NCBI GenBank assembly: GCA_041685355.1
Contig: JAWLFY010000056.1
Span: 1-28,068, forward strand
Length of the DNA stretch: 28,068 nt
Source: JAWLFY01 sp041685355
Lineage (GTDB): Bacteria > Planctomycetota > Planctomycetia > Pirellulales > Pirellulaceae
Reading direction: 5' to 3'
Under the pieces are notes generated by a model, which ran no database searches, was not told the origin of the DNA, and was given only the letters and a program-made list of their open reading frames with translations. A program made the position numbers and the translations under genes. Each line of letters begins with the position of its first letter. Positions within the stretch are counted from its first letter, which is position 1. Shown here in pieces: positions 14,345 through 23,229 of this stretch.

Positions 14345-17157
14345 GCCTCGCGAGGACGGAGCCACTTGTGTAACTCGTTCACCACGATCGCCGTCGCGGC
14401 CACCGCGATGCTGACCAGCCAGATTTCCCAGGACAGCGGCTCAAAGTGTAGCAGCCGCTGCGTCCATGGGATGTACAACGCCGCGATGTGGATTCCCAAC
14501 GAAGCAAGCACGCCCACCAGAAGCACCTTGTTCTCTAACAGGCTCTTCTTAAATATCGAGACGTCTTCGCTGCGGCAGTTGAAAACGTGTACCTTTTGAA
14601 ACAGCACCAACGTCGTCAACGCGGCAACCCGAGCCAGGTCCAAACTCTCACCCCGATAGAAGTTGACCCACCAGAACACGCACAACGTGCCGATCGCGAG
14701 CCAAATGCCGACGACCACCAGCCGTTCCAGCAGGACGTAGTCGAGTATCCCCTCGTCCGGCGAACGCGGTTTTCGGCGGTATAAGGCCTCTTCACCGGTT
14801 TCAAATCCCAAGGCGACATCGGCGATGCCGTTGGTCACGACGTTGCACCACAGGATCTGTGCCGGTAGCAACGGCAACTCCCAACCGATGGCGAGCGCGG
14901 ACAAAATGATGAGGACATCCGCCGCGCCCGTGCTGAGCAAAAAGAAAGTCGCCATCCGGATATTGCGAAACGCCGTGCGGCCCTGCTCGACCGCCGCGTA
15001 GACGCTGGCAAAGTTATCGTCGGTGATCACCATGTCGCTGGCTTCCTTGGCCACGTCGGTACCGCTCTGCCCCATCGCCGCCCCCAGATGGGCGGACTTC
15101 AGTGCCGGTGCGTCGTTGACGCCGTCGCCGGTGACGGCCACGATCTGATGCTGAGACTTCAGACGGTCGACGATCCGTAACTTCTGGGCGGGCCGCGTCC
15201 GCGCGTACACGTTCACCCGACCAAGCGCCTCGTCCAGATCCGGGTCGGAGAGCTCAACCAACTGCTGGCCGTCGGTAACCTCCGGAAGGCTTACCCCCGA
15301 ATCGGCCGAATCAGCCTCCGGTGAATCGTCCGTGATACGCCCGACAGGCCGATCGATATGGACCTGGTGCGCGATGGCGGCGGCGGTCCGGGCGTGGTCG
15401 CCGGTGACCATGATCACCCGGATGCCGGCGCGGTGGCAGTTGTCCACCGCCTCAATCGCCTCGGGCCGAGGCGGATCCATTAAGCCCTGCATGCCGACAA
15501 ACGTCATCCCCCGCGGATGCTCGCCCCGGATCGACTCGGCCGCGTCCCGCCCACGGCCCACCGCCATCGCCAACACCCGCAAGCCGCGCGATGCCATGTC
15601 GTCTTGCAGCCGCTCGAAATGGCCGCGGTCCAGCTCCGAAGTGTCGCCCCCCGAAGTCCTGCGACCCGAGGACATTTCTAGGATCACTTCCGGAGCACCT
15701 TTGACGAGCACCAACGGACCTTCTTCGCCTTCGGGGACGTCGTGAATGGTGGCCGAAAATCGGCGTTCGGTCTGAAACGGGATTTCCCCCGACTGCGGGA
15801 ATCGCTCCAGCAGTTCCTTGCGGTCCAGTCCCGCCTTGGTCGCCGAGACGAGCAACGCCACCTCCATCGGGTCCCCACCCGACCGACCCGACTCTCCCCT
15901 CCGCTCGCCTTCCCGGCTCGCCCGCCCTTCGCTGGCGGCGGTTGCCCCCGGTTCGGACAGCTCAGCGGAATTGTTGAGCAGACCGACCAGTAGCGTCTCG
16001 AAGAGTGCCGTTCCCTCCTCCGAAGCCACACGTTGGCCCCCTTTTCGCAGCTCGCCGTCCGACCCCGACGAATCTCCCGTCACTTCGTACGCGTCATCGA
16101 TCGCCATCACTTGCGTTACCGTCATCCGGTTCTGGGTCAGCGTGCCCGTCTTGTCCGAAAGGATCGTGGTCGTGCTGCCCAGCGTCTCCACGGCCGGTAA
16201 GTGCCGAATGACCGCGTGCAGATCCGCCATCCGACGTACCCCGATGGCCAACGCGACCGTCATGACCACCGGCAGCCCGGCCGGGATGGCGGCGACCGAA
16301 AGCGAGACGGCCAACAGAAACATCTGATCGACCGGCCGACCCATCCAGAGCCCCACGCCGAAGGCGAACACCGCCACGACGAGAATCACCGCCGCGATCC
16401 GCTTCGCGAGTCGGTCCATGCGACGCTGCAACGGGGTTTCGATCTCTCCCGCCTCACGAACGTCTTCGGCGATCTGGCCGAGTTGGGTTCGACGCCCCGT
16501 CGCCACCACCAGCCCCTCAGCCCGCCCCGCCGTAACAGCCGTTCCCATGAAGGCCATGTTCCCCTGATCCGCCGGCGGCAGGTTGTCCTCCGCCTCGGAC
16601 ATCGCCCCGTCCGTCTTGCCGACCGGCACCGATTCGCCGGTTAAGGCCGACTCGTCGACTTGAAGCGAAAAACTTTCCAAGACCCGCAAATCCGCCGGTA
16701 CGATGTCGCCCTCGTCCAGCAACACACAGTCACCTGGCACCAAGCGGTCGCCATCCACCTGTCGCTCGCGACCGTCGCGGCGGACACGTGCCTTCGGGGA
16801 AACCATCTTCATCAGCGATTGCACCGCGGTTTCCGCGCGGTACTCCTGAATAAAGCCGATCGTCCCGTTCACGAACAACACGAGCGCGATCACGATCGCA
16901 TCGCCAAAACTCTGGATCGAAAGTGTCACGACAAAAGCCGCGATCAACACATACACCAGCGGACTCATAAACTGGTGCAGCAGCACCGTCCAGGCGCTAA
17001 CCTTCCGCTGCGAACGAATGGAGTTGGATCCGTACCGCTCCAAACGCGACTCGACCTCGCCCGAATTCAACCCCTCGCGACGCGCCCCGAGCGCGTCCAA
17101 CGCCTCGTCCGCCCCCAGCTGATACCACGCTTCTCCAGAGTTCTGCGTTTGCGACAT
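14335..17157 (-). CDS. P2-type cation-transporting ATPase with atypical ion-site residues
   Basis: This 940-residue membrane pump resembles P2A (calcium/PMR) ATPases: an N-terminal cation-ATPase domain, about ten membrane segments, TGES (173-176) in the actuator domain, phosphorylated Asp335 in DKTGTLT, KGAPE in the nucleotide domain, MVTGDH and TGDGVNDAP (676-684). The usual ion ligands differ. Membrane segment 4 reads IPAGLP where calcium pumps have PEGLP. Segment 6 reads NVVTNGIAD, with Asn where SERCA has Asp800. Segment 5 (LLSTGAADVLI) lacks the usual Glu. The transported ion therefore cannot be assigned. A Gly/Ser/Arg/Glu-rich insert lies near 402-430. It follows adh by 105 bp in the same direction and is probably last in its operon. 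Mycobacterial CtpF is a possible counterpart. Confidence 0.9.
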   Translation of the reverse strand: MSQTQNSGEAWYQLGADEALDALGARREGLNSGEVESRLERYGSNSIRSQRKVSAWTVLLHQFMSPLVYVLIAAFVVTLSIQSFGDAIVIALVLFVNGTIGFIQEYRAETAVQSLMKMVSPKARVRRDGRERQVDGDRLVPGDCVLLDEGDIVPADLRVLESFSLQVDESALTGESVPVGKTDGAMSEAEDNLPPADQGNMAFMGTAVTAGRAEGLVVATGRRTQLGQIAEDVREAGEIETPLQRRMDRLAKRIAAVILVVAVFAFGVGLWMGRPVDQMFLLAVSLSVAAIPAGLPVVMTVALAIGVRRMADLHAVIRHLPAVETLGSTTTILSDKTGTLTQNRMTVTQVMAIDDAYEVTGDSSGSDGELRKGGQRVASEEGTALFETLLVGLLNNSAELSEPGATAASEGRASREGERRGESGRSGGDPMEVALLVSATKAGLDRKELLERFPQSGEIPFQTERRFSATIHDVPEGEEGPLVLVKGAPEVILEMSSGRRTSGGDTSELDRGHFERLQDDMASRGLRVLAMAVGRGRDAAESIRGEHPRGMTFVGMQGLMDPPRPEAIEAVDNCHRAGIRVIMVTGDHARTAAAIAHQVHIDRPVGRITDDSPEADSADSGVSLPEVTDGQQLVELSDPDLDEALGRVNVYARTRPAQKLRIVDRLKSQHQIVAVTGDGVNDAPALKSAHLGAAMGQSGTDVAKEASDMVITDDNFASVYAAVEQGRTAFRNIRMATFFLLSTGAADVLIILSALAIGWELPLLPAQILWCNVVTNGIADVALGFETGEEALYRRKPRSPDEGILDYVLLERLVVVGIWLAIGTLCVFWWVNFYRGESLDLARVAALTTLVLFQKVHVFNCRSEDVSIFKKSLLENKVLLVGVLASLGIHIAALYIPWTQRLLHFEPLSWEIWLVSIAVAATAIVVNELHKWLRPREATR

Positions 17158-17262
17158 CTCGAACTTCGTCTGAACGGACGGGAAAAAGATACCAGTAGCT
17201 CAGAACGGTTCCTCACTTCATCTGCCGGATCCCGTTCGAGGTTCGTGGACAAACACCCGAGC

Positions 17263-18339
17263 TCAGCCCGAGTGCGAGAACTCGATCAACGGCTTGATCA
17301 TGCCGTCTTCTTTGGTTTTCATCATCTGGAACGCACGTTCGACGTCCTCGAAAGCGAATCGGTGGGTCGTCAGCGGCGTCGGGTCAACGCGGCCGCCCTC
17401 CAGCAGACGCAACAGCCGTCGCATGCGAACCTTGCCGCCGGGGCAAAGCGCCGTGCGGATCGTTTGGTCGCTCATCCCCACGCCCCACGCTTGCCGCGGA
17501 ATCTTCACGTAATCTCCGTCGCCATGGTAGCCGATGTTGGAAATCGTTCCGCCCGGCCGCGTCGCCTTGATGCACATCTCGAAACTCGCTTGCCCGCCCA
17601 ACGCTTCGATGGCGGAATCGACCCCCTGCCCGTCGGTCAACTCCAAGATCGCCTCGACCGCATCCTGCTCCTGAAAATCGATGACCTCATCGGCACCAAA
17701 ATGCTTGGCAAGCTCCTTCCGCTTCGGCACCGTCTCGATCGCGATCACCAACCCCGCGCCTTGCAGCCGTGCCCCGACGGTCGCCATCAGTCCGACCGGG
17801 CCTTGAGCGAAGACGGCGACCGTGCCGCCCATCGGGATGCCAGCGTTCTCCGCTCCGACGAACCCCGTGGACATCATGTCGCAGGCGTAAACGGCTTGCT
17901 CATCCGGGACGGCGTCGGGAATCGGAGCGAGGTTGGCCTCCGCATCGTTGACATGGAAATAGTCGGCGAACACGCCGTCTTTGACGTTCGCGAATTTCCA
18001 ACCGCCGAGCAGCTGGGTGCATTGCGAAGGATAACCCCGAATACAGTTCTCACAATGAAAACACGGGGTGATGGCGTTCACGGCCACGCGGTCCCCTTCC
18101 TGAACCCCTTTCACCTCCTCGCCGACACGGTCGACGATACCGACGGCCTCGTGCCCGAGCGTGAGATTCTCCCGTTCGCCCAGCGCCCCCTTCACGGTGT
18201 GAGTGTCCGACGTGCAAACGAGCCCGCACGTCGTTCTCACGATCGCCCCGTTCGCCCCCGGCTCGGTCAGACGAGGCTTCTCGGTGAATGACAACTCGCC
18301 GATTCCCTTCATGACGAAGGCACGCATCATTTCCGCCAT
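17263..18339 (-). CDS. Zinc-dependent alcohol dehydrogenase (secondary-alcohol dehydrogenase-like)
   Basis: This 358-residue medium-chain dehydrogenase strongly resembles the Thermoanaerobacter/Clostridium secondary-alcohol enzymes: CTSDTHTVKGALGE, LGHEAVG, GWKFANVKDGVFADYFHVND, CDMMSTGF and CPGGKVRMRRLL. Likely catalytic zinc ligands are Cys42, His63 and Asp154. Unlike the thermophile enzyme, it keeps four Cys of a structural zinc lobe (Cys93, 96, 99, 107). After the nucleotide fold (AQGPVG) Glu202 sits where the NADP-specific enzymes have Gly-Ser-Arg, which points to NAD(H). The ATG at 18339 has GGGAG seven bases upstream. It could reoxidise NADH by reducing an aldehyde or ketone, or oxidise an alcohol; the substrate is unknown. 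A sigma-54-like element and a 15-bp array lie upstream. Confidence 0.88.
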   Translation of the reverse strand: MAEMMRAFVMKGIGELSFTEKPRLTEPGANGAIVRTTCGLVCTSDTHTVKGALGERENLTLGHEAVGIVDRVGEEVKGVQEGDRVAVNAITPCFHCENCIRGYPSQCTQLLGGWKFANVKDGVFADYFHVNDAEANLAPIPDAVPDEQAVYACDMMSTGFVGAENAGIPMGGTVAVFAQGPVGLMATVGARLQGAGLVIAIETVPKRKELAKHFGADEVIDFQEQDAVEAILELTDGQGVDSAIEALGGQASFEMCIKATRPGGTISNIGYHGDGDYVKIPRQAWGVGMSDQTIRTALCPGGKVRMRRLLRLLEGGRVDPTPLTTHRFAFEDVERAFQMMKTKEDGMIKPLIEFSHSG

Positions 18340-18477
18340 CGTGATTCTCCCGCTTGATCCTGTGGATGCCGTTCGTGCGGCCGAGTGTCCGACGGCCTAT
18401 GGGACAAACTCAAATCCCGTGACCGCTTCCGTCCACTCCTCGGACCCGTTGCCGATGCCGCTCGGCCAGGGAAAAGC

Positions 18478-18494
18478 CGCAAATACCATGCCGC
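18478..18494 (-). promoter_or_regulatory. Weak sigma-54-like element upstream of the alcohol dehydrogenase
   Basis: On the minus strand this reads GCGGCATGGTATTTGCG. It matches 10 of 14 specified consensus positions, with GG and GC ten bases apart. A start near 18467 would give a leader of about 128 nt. The 15-bp array lies immediately upstream, where a sigma-54 activator could bind. It is the weakest of the four sites. Confidence 0.25.
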
Positions 18495-18495
18495 C

Positions 18496-18600
18496 CCCAG
18501 GACGCGAGCACCCAGGACGCGAGCACCCAGGACGCGAGCACCCAGGACGCGAGCACCCAGGACGCGAGCACCCAGGACGCGAGCACCCAGGACGCGAGAA
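18496..18600. repeat. 15-bp intergenic tandem array
   Basis: There are seven direct copies of CCCAGGACGCGAGCA with no spacers. Six are identical and the last has one change (GAGAA). The array starts ten bases after the antiporter stop codon and ends beside the sigma-54-like element ahead of adh. In one minus-strand frame it reads as a VLASW pentapeptide repeat, but no gene supports that frame. Near-perfect identity implies recent expansion or active homogenisation. Confidence 0.96.
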
Positions 18601-18609
18601 CGCCGCGGC

Positions 18610-19839
18610 TCACGAACGCTCGCCCGGCTCCCCCGCGTCCGCCACGCTTTGCCGCCCGAGCATCGGTCGCAGCACCAACGGCGTCATGATACACGTTGCC
18701 GCCGACACGAACACCATTCCCGAAAACGCCTCCGCCGGAACGACCGACGGCCCAAACGCCTGCCCCTGACGCATCAAGATCATCGCGATCTCCGCCCGCG
18801 GAATCATGCTGATCCCCAACAACACCGCGCCCCGCCGACCCGAGGTCCGCACCGCCGCGACCCCCGTGCCAACGAATTTCCCTATGCCGGCCGCGGCGAG
18901 GAGTACGACGCCGGGAACCACCGCCGAGGTGAGAGATTGGGGATCGACGTGCGAACCGATGGCGATGAAGAAGAACGGGGTAAACAAATCGTAAAGGACC
19001 TTATACGGCCTGGTCAAAATCACCGCTTTCGGGTCTCGACTGAAGACGAGCCCCGCGAAGAACGCCCCGATGGCGACGGAAAAACCCAGCAGCCCCGCGA
19101 TCGCCGCGATCACGAACCCCGTCGCCACGAGCATCAGCATCGAATCGGGCATCGGCTCGATCCGTTCATAGAACCGCGCCAAGGGACCTTCGGCGAACCG
19201 TGAGAAGGCGTAACAAAAACCGCAGAACAGAACCAGCTTCCCGATCACCGCGACGCCGGTCCGAACTAAGGTCGGCAGCAACGTGTCCCCCCCTCCGTCC
19301 TCGAGGGATGACGTCAACGCCAAAAGCAACGACATCAAGATCACCGCGGTGATGTCGTCCATTTCCGCGACGTCGACCAACGTTTGCCCGGTCCCCGTGT
19401 CCAACACGTCGGCCTCCTCCCAGATCGCAACCGAAACGCCGACACTGGTCGCGGTGAGCGCCGTCGCGATGTACAGACTCGGCAACATCGCGAAGCCGAG
19501 GAGGTAGTAGGCCGCGACGTAGCCCACTCCGCCGCTCACCAAAACGTTGCTCAGCCAAATGTCTCGCGCCTGACGCAGTTGCTTCAGCAAGGAACGCAGG
19601 TCGCTTTTCAAGCCGACGTGGAACAGCAGGACGACGACGCCGATGTGGCCGAGAAAATCCAGCCGCACGTACATGGCTTCCGTCAAGAACTCCCATCTCG
19701 CGTCTGCCGCGGAAAGCAGGAAGCCCAGAACCAAGTAACCGACGAGCGCCGGGGCGCTCGTCTGCCGTAGCACCCAGTGGCTCAGCAGCGAGAGACCGAT
19801 CAGCAATCCGATCAACAGGATCCCGAGCGATTCTTCCAA
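18610..19839 (-). CDS. CPA2-family cation/proton antiporter
   Basis: This 409-residue integral membrane protein has the NapA/KefB-like core: a helix-rich N-terminus (SAPALVGYLVLGFLLS), FHVGLKSDL, the broken-helix stretch TATSVGVSV (130-138), the paired acidic Asp161-Asp162 in AEMDDITAV typical of electrogenic antiporters, and FFFIAIGSHVD. The C-terminus ends soon after the last helix, so the nucleotide-binding regulatory domain of KefB/KefC is absent. It probably exchanges Na+ or K+ for protons. The start is TTG at 19839, supported by GGAG eight bases upstream inside the 16-bp gap after pps. That close spacing indicates co-transcription with pps. Ion choice cannot be read from sequence. Confidence 0.88.
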   Translation of the reverse strand: MEESLGILLIGLLIGLSLLSHWVLRQTSAPALVGYLVLGFLLSAADARWEFLTEAMYVRLDFLGHIGVVVLLFHVGLKSDLRSLLKQLRQARDIWLSNVLVSGGVGYVAAYYLLGFAMLPSLYIATALTATSVGVSVAIWEEADVLDTGTGQTLVDVAEMDDITAVILMSLLLALTSSLEDGGGDTLLPTLVRTGVAVIGKLVLFCGFCYAFSRFAEGPLARFYERIEPMPDSMLMLVATGFVIAAIAGLLGFSVAIGAFFAGLVFSRDPKAVILTRPYKVLYDLFTPFFFIAIGSHVDPQSLTSAVVPGVVLLAAAGIGKFVGTGVAAVRTSGRRGAVLLGISMIPRAEIAMILMRQGQAFGPSVVPAEAFSGMVFVSAATCIMTPLVLRPMLGRQSVADAGEPGERS

Positions 19840-19855
19840 GCCGGCTACTCCAGGC

Positions 19856-22231
19856 TCAAGACGCGGTCAGACGCTTGATCACCGAGATCACGCTGTCGGG
19901 GTTGAGCGACATCGAGTCGATACCGCACTCGACGAGGAACTCGGCAAAGTCCGGGTAATCGCTCGGCGCTTGCCCGCAGATGCCGACCTTGCAGCCTTTC
20001 TCGTGAGCCCGCCCGATTACGTCGCGGATCGCCGTCTTGACCGCCGCGTTCCGTTCGTCAAACAAGACTTTCAATTTCGCGGAATCGCGATCGACGCCCA
20101 TGATCAGTTGCGTCAAGTCGTTGCTGCCGATCGAGAAACCGTCGTACCGCTCGGCGAATTCCTCCGCCAGGAAAACGTTCGATGGGATTTCACACATCAT
20201 GTAAACCTGCAGCCCATTCTCGCCCCGCTTCAAACCGTTCTCGGCAAGTACCTCGTAGACGCGATCGGCCTCGTCGGGCGAACGGACGAACGGGATCATC
20301 ATCACGATGTTGTCCATCCCGATCTTTTCACGGGCTCGCTTGATGGCCCGGCACTCTAACGCGAAACCGTCACGATAGTCATCGCTGTAATAGCGAGACG
20401 CGCCACGAAAACCGAGCATCGGGTTTTCCTCTTTCGGTTCGAATTGCGAACCCCCGATGAGATCCGCATACTCGTTCGTCTTGAAGTCGCTCATTCGCAC
20501 GACGGCCGGCTCCGGATACTGCGAGGCGGCGATGGCGGCGATGCCGCGGGCCAGATTCTCGACAAAGTATTCGGTCTTGTCTTCGTACCCTCGTGTCAGC
20601 CGCTCGATCTCGCGACGTGCTTCCCGGTCTTTTAGTTGATCGAACCGCGTTAAAGCCAGCGGGTGGATCTTGATCCCGCCGTTGATAATGAACTCCATCC
20701 GGGCCAACCCGATCCCCTTCGCCGGCAAACGCCACCAGCGGAGCGCCGCGCCGGGACTGGCGATGTTCATCATGATGCGAACGGGCGGCTCACCGAGCCC
20801 TTCCAGATCGACGTCTCGCTCCTCAAAATCTAAAATCCCTTCGTAGACGTGCCCCTGTTCGCCCTCGGCGCAAGATACCGTGACGTCCTGGCCGTCTCGA
20901 AGCACCTCCGTCGCGTCGCTCGTGCCGATGACCGCCGCCAATCCCAATTCACGACTGACGATCGCCGCATGGCTGGTACGCCCCCCATGGTCGGTCACGA
21001 TCGCGGCCGCCCGTTTCATGATCGGTACCCAGTCGGGATCGGTCATCTCCGTGACCAGCACGGCGTCATCCTGAAAACGATCGATCTCATCCGGACCGTG
21101 TAGCACGCATACCTTGCCGGCGGAAATCGCCTGCCCGATCGCAAGTCCGCTGACGAGGCGATTTCCCCCTTCTTTCAGCGAAAACGATTTCAGCGACGTG
21201 GCTTCTTTCCGCGACTGAACGGTTTCCGGCCGGGCCTGCACGATGAACAGCTCGCCGCTCTCGCCGTCCTTCGCCCATTCCATGTCCATCGGCTTGCCGT
21301 AGTGCCGTTCGATCACGACCGCCCACCGCGCCAGCCGTAAGATTTCGTCGTCGGAAAGCACGAAACGCTGGCGTTCCCTCTTGGGAGTGTCGATGTTCTT
21401 CGTCGTCTTGTTGCCGCCGCTGGCGTACACCATCGTCTTTTCTTTTTCGCCCAGCAATTTCTCGATGATCGGGGCGAGCGTCTCGTCCTCCAGCAGCGGC
21501 TTGAAAACTCGATATTCGTCGGGATTAATCGTGCCCTGCACCACGTTCTCGCCAAGACCCCACGCGGCGCTGATCAGGACCACGTCGGGAAAGCCCGTTT
21601 CGGTGTCGATCGAGAACATCACCCCCGAACCCGCCTTGTCCGCCCGCACCATCTTCTGGACCCCGATCGAGAGGGCGACGTCAAGATGGTCGAAGCCGTG
21701 TTCCTGCCGATACGCGATCGCGCGGTCGGTGAACAGCGAGGCATAACACTTCCGACAAGCTTCGAGCAGGTCCTCTTCGCCCGTCACGTTCAGGTACGTC
21801 TCCTGCTGACCGGCAAAACTCGCTTCAGGAAGGTCTTCGGCCGTGGCACTGCTGCGGACCGCGACGGCGACGTGATCGGTCTCGTAGCGAGCGGCCATCT
21901 CGCGGTAGGCTCCGCGGATCGCCTCGGCGATGCCCTCGGGAAATTCCCCGCCACGGATCATTCGGCGTATCGCCTTGCCGGTCTGGTGCAACGATTGCCC
22001 CTCGCGGTCGAGCTTGTCGAGTTCGCCCTTCAGCTTGTCATCGAGTTCGTTCGCGGTGAGAAATTCCCGATACGCGTCAGCCGTGGTGGCAAATCCGCTC
22101 GGGACCCGTACCCCCTCGCCCTGCAGTGATCGAATCATCTCACCAAGTGACGCGTTCTTGCCGCCGACGACTGGAACGTCATCACTGCTCAAATCGTCCA
22201 GCTGGCGGACATACTTTTCGCTCTCGGTCAT
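19856..22231 (-). CDS. ppsA: Phosphoenolpyruvate synthase
   Basis: This enzyme makes PEP from pyruvate with ATP to AMP and phosphate, the gluconeogenic counterpart of pyruvate kinase. The 791 residues match the family (about 790). An ATP-grasp N-terminal domain (VGGKNASLGEM, 22-32; VAVRSSATAEDLPEASFAGQ, 122-141) is followed by the swivelling phosphohistidine domain with His421 in GGRTSHAAIVSRELG, and by a PEP-binding barrel ending with GSNDLTQL and the catalytic Cys in VGICGQAPSDYP. The ATG at 22231 is supported by the distance to the first motif; the ribosome site is weak (GAG, A-rich). The start lies 50 nt inside pfkB, an unusually long overlap. The antiporter gene follows after 16 bp. Confidence 0.96.
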   Translation of the reverse strand: MTESEKYVRQLDDLSSDDVPVVGGKNASLGEMIRSLQGEGVRVPSGFATTADAYREFLTANELDDKLKGELDKLDREGQSLHQTGKAIRRMIRGGEFPEGIAEAIRGAYREMAARYETDHVAVAVRSSATAEDLPEASFAGQQETYLNVTGEEDLLEACRKCYASLFTDRAIAYRQEHGFDHLDVALSIGVQKMVRADKAGSGVMFSIDTETGFPDVVLISAAWGLGENVVQGTINPDEYRVFKPLLEDETLAPIIEKLLGEKEKTMVYASGGNKTTKNIDTPKRERQRFVLSDDEILRLARWAVVIERHYGKPMDMEWAKDGESGELFIVQARPETVQSRKEATSLKSFSLKEGGNRLVSGLAIGQAISAGKVCVLHGPDEIDRFQDDAVLVTEMTDPDWVPIMKRAAAIVTDHGGRTSHAAIVSRELGLAAVIGTSDATEVLRDGQDVTVSCAEGEQGHVYEGILDFEERDVDLEGLGEPPVRIMMNIASPGAALRWWRLPAKGIGLARMEFIINGGIKIHPLALTRFDQLKDREARREIERLTRGYEDKTEYFVENLARGIAAIAASQYPEPAVVRMSDFKTNEYADLIGGSQFEPKEENPMLGFRGASRYYSDDYRDGFALECRAIKRAREKIGMDNIVMMIPFVRSPDEADRVYEVLAENGLKRGENGLQVYMMCEIPSNVFLAEEFAERYDGFSIGSNDLTQLIMGVDRDSAKLKVLFDERNAAVKTAIRDVIGRAHEKGCKVGICGQAPSDYPDFAEFLVECGIDSMSLNPDSVISVIKRLTAS

Positions 22232-23186
22232 CTTTTCTCGCTTTTCCGTAAAGGCCGCTCGAATTCGTCATTTCTTCGTAAAGCCGCTCGGTATCGTGTC
22301 GGCGGCACAACCCGGTTCCCTCCCTCGTCACCGCCGCCGCGCCCGCGGCCACACCGTAACGCACGGCGTCAGAAATCTCGCTGCCCTGCGAAAGGGCAAA
22401 CACGATCCCCGCGACCGAGCTGTCGCCAGCCCCGACCTTGCTGCGAACCTTGACCGTCGGCGCCGAAACGTGCTCGTACCCGTCCGACGTCGTCAAAACC
22501 GCCCCGCCGGAACCTAACGACGTCACGACCGCCTGCGTCTTCCGCTGCCGGATCAAATCGCGGGCGAATTCGCGGATCTGGGCGTCGTCCTCGATCGCAC
22601 GCCCCGCCAACTGACTGAGCTCACGTAGGTTCGGCTTGATCAGAAACGGCCCCGATTCCAGCCCCAGCCGCAACGGATCTCCGCTGGTGTCGAGGATCAC
22701 CCGGCAAGGGTCTGGCATCATTCCCGCGATCCTCGCATACAGATCCTCGTCGACGTCAGGGGGCAGGTTACCGCTCAGCACCAAGTAGTCCGGCGGCGAA
22801 TCCGCGCCCCCCAAGGCGTCGAAAAACGACCGAGTCTCTTCGTCAGTCAGCGCGCCGCCCGGCATCCCGAAGCGAAACTGCTGCCCGCTCGACTCCTCGT
22901 ACACGGTCAGGTTCTCTCGCGTCATCGCGGTGATTTCGATCGGGTAATGTTCGACGCCCTGCTCGTCGAGCAACTGGCGGAGCAACTCCCCGCTTGCCCC
23001 CCCGCAGGCCCAGTAGGCCGCGACCTCGCCTCCCAATTCGGCGACCGCTCGCGCGACGTTGATGCCACCGCCGCCGGGATGATAGTTCGGCCCGACACAC
23101 CGTAACTTGCGATCGGGGACGACCTGCCCGACGGAGCAACTCTTGTCTAACGCCGGATTGAGCGTCACGGTCACGATCTGCGGCAT
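22182..23186 (-). CDS. pfkB: 6-phosphofructokinase, PfkB (Pfk-2) type
   Basis: This 334-residue ribokinase-family sugar kinase phosphorylates fructose-6-phosphate to fructose-1,6-bisphosphate. Strings match E. coli Pfk-2 closely: VTVTLNPALD, KLRC, YHPGGGGINVARAVAELGG (35-53), TRENLTV, FGMPG, LSGNLPP, IKPNLRELSQL, VTSLGSGGAV and the catalytic Asp255 in VGAGDSSVAG. 1-Phosphofructokinase or tagatose-6-phosphate kinase are the alternatives, but the Pfk-2 signatures favour the call. The C-terminus runs about 25 residues past the usual end and overlaps the pps start by 50 nt. The ATG at 23186 has AAGGG about eight bases upstream. It is 43 bp after gap in the same direction, forming a gap-pfkB-pps unit. 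Confidence 0.93.
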   Translation of the reverse strand: MPQIVTVTLNPALDKSCSVGQVVPDRKLRCVGPNYHPGGGGINVARAVAELGGEVAAYWACGGASGELLRQLLDEQGVEHYPIEITAMTRENLTVYEESSGQQFRFGMPGGALTDEETRSFFDALGGADSPPDYLVLSGNLPPDVDEDLYARIAGMMPDPCRVILDTSGDPLRLGLESGPFLIKPNLRELSQLAGRAIEDDAQIREFARDLIRQRKTQAVVTSLGSGGAVLTTSDGYEHVSAPTVKVRSKVGAGDSSVAGIVFALSQGSEISDAVRYGVAAGAAAVTREGTGLCRRHDTERLYEEMTNSSGLYGKARKDDRERKVCPPAGRFEQ

Positions 23187-23229
23187 GCGGTATTCCCTTT
23201 CTCATTGCGATGACCCCCGCCGGCGTGCT

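Noticed and set aside
16660..18291. 543-residue plus-strand open frame antisense to the ATPase and alcohol dehydrogenase genes
   Set aside because: It is a shadow of two clearly identified minus-strand genes in GC-rich DNA. The product is rich in Arg, His and Pro and resembles no family.
18496..18600. CRISPR array
   Set aside because: The 15-bp units are directly adjacent with no spacers, and no cas genes are nearby. The same holds for 2457-2582.
18410..18694. Minus-strand frame with VLASW repeats after the antiporter
   Set aside because: It starts inside the antiporter in another frame with no ribosome site, and the repeat is simply the 15-bp array translated.
18385..19203. 272-residue plus-strand frame reading through the 15-bp array (repeating PRTRA)
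   Set aside because: It is mostly antisense to the antiporter. Its length depends on the stop-free array, and the composition is not protein-like.
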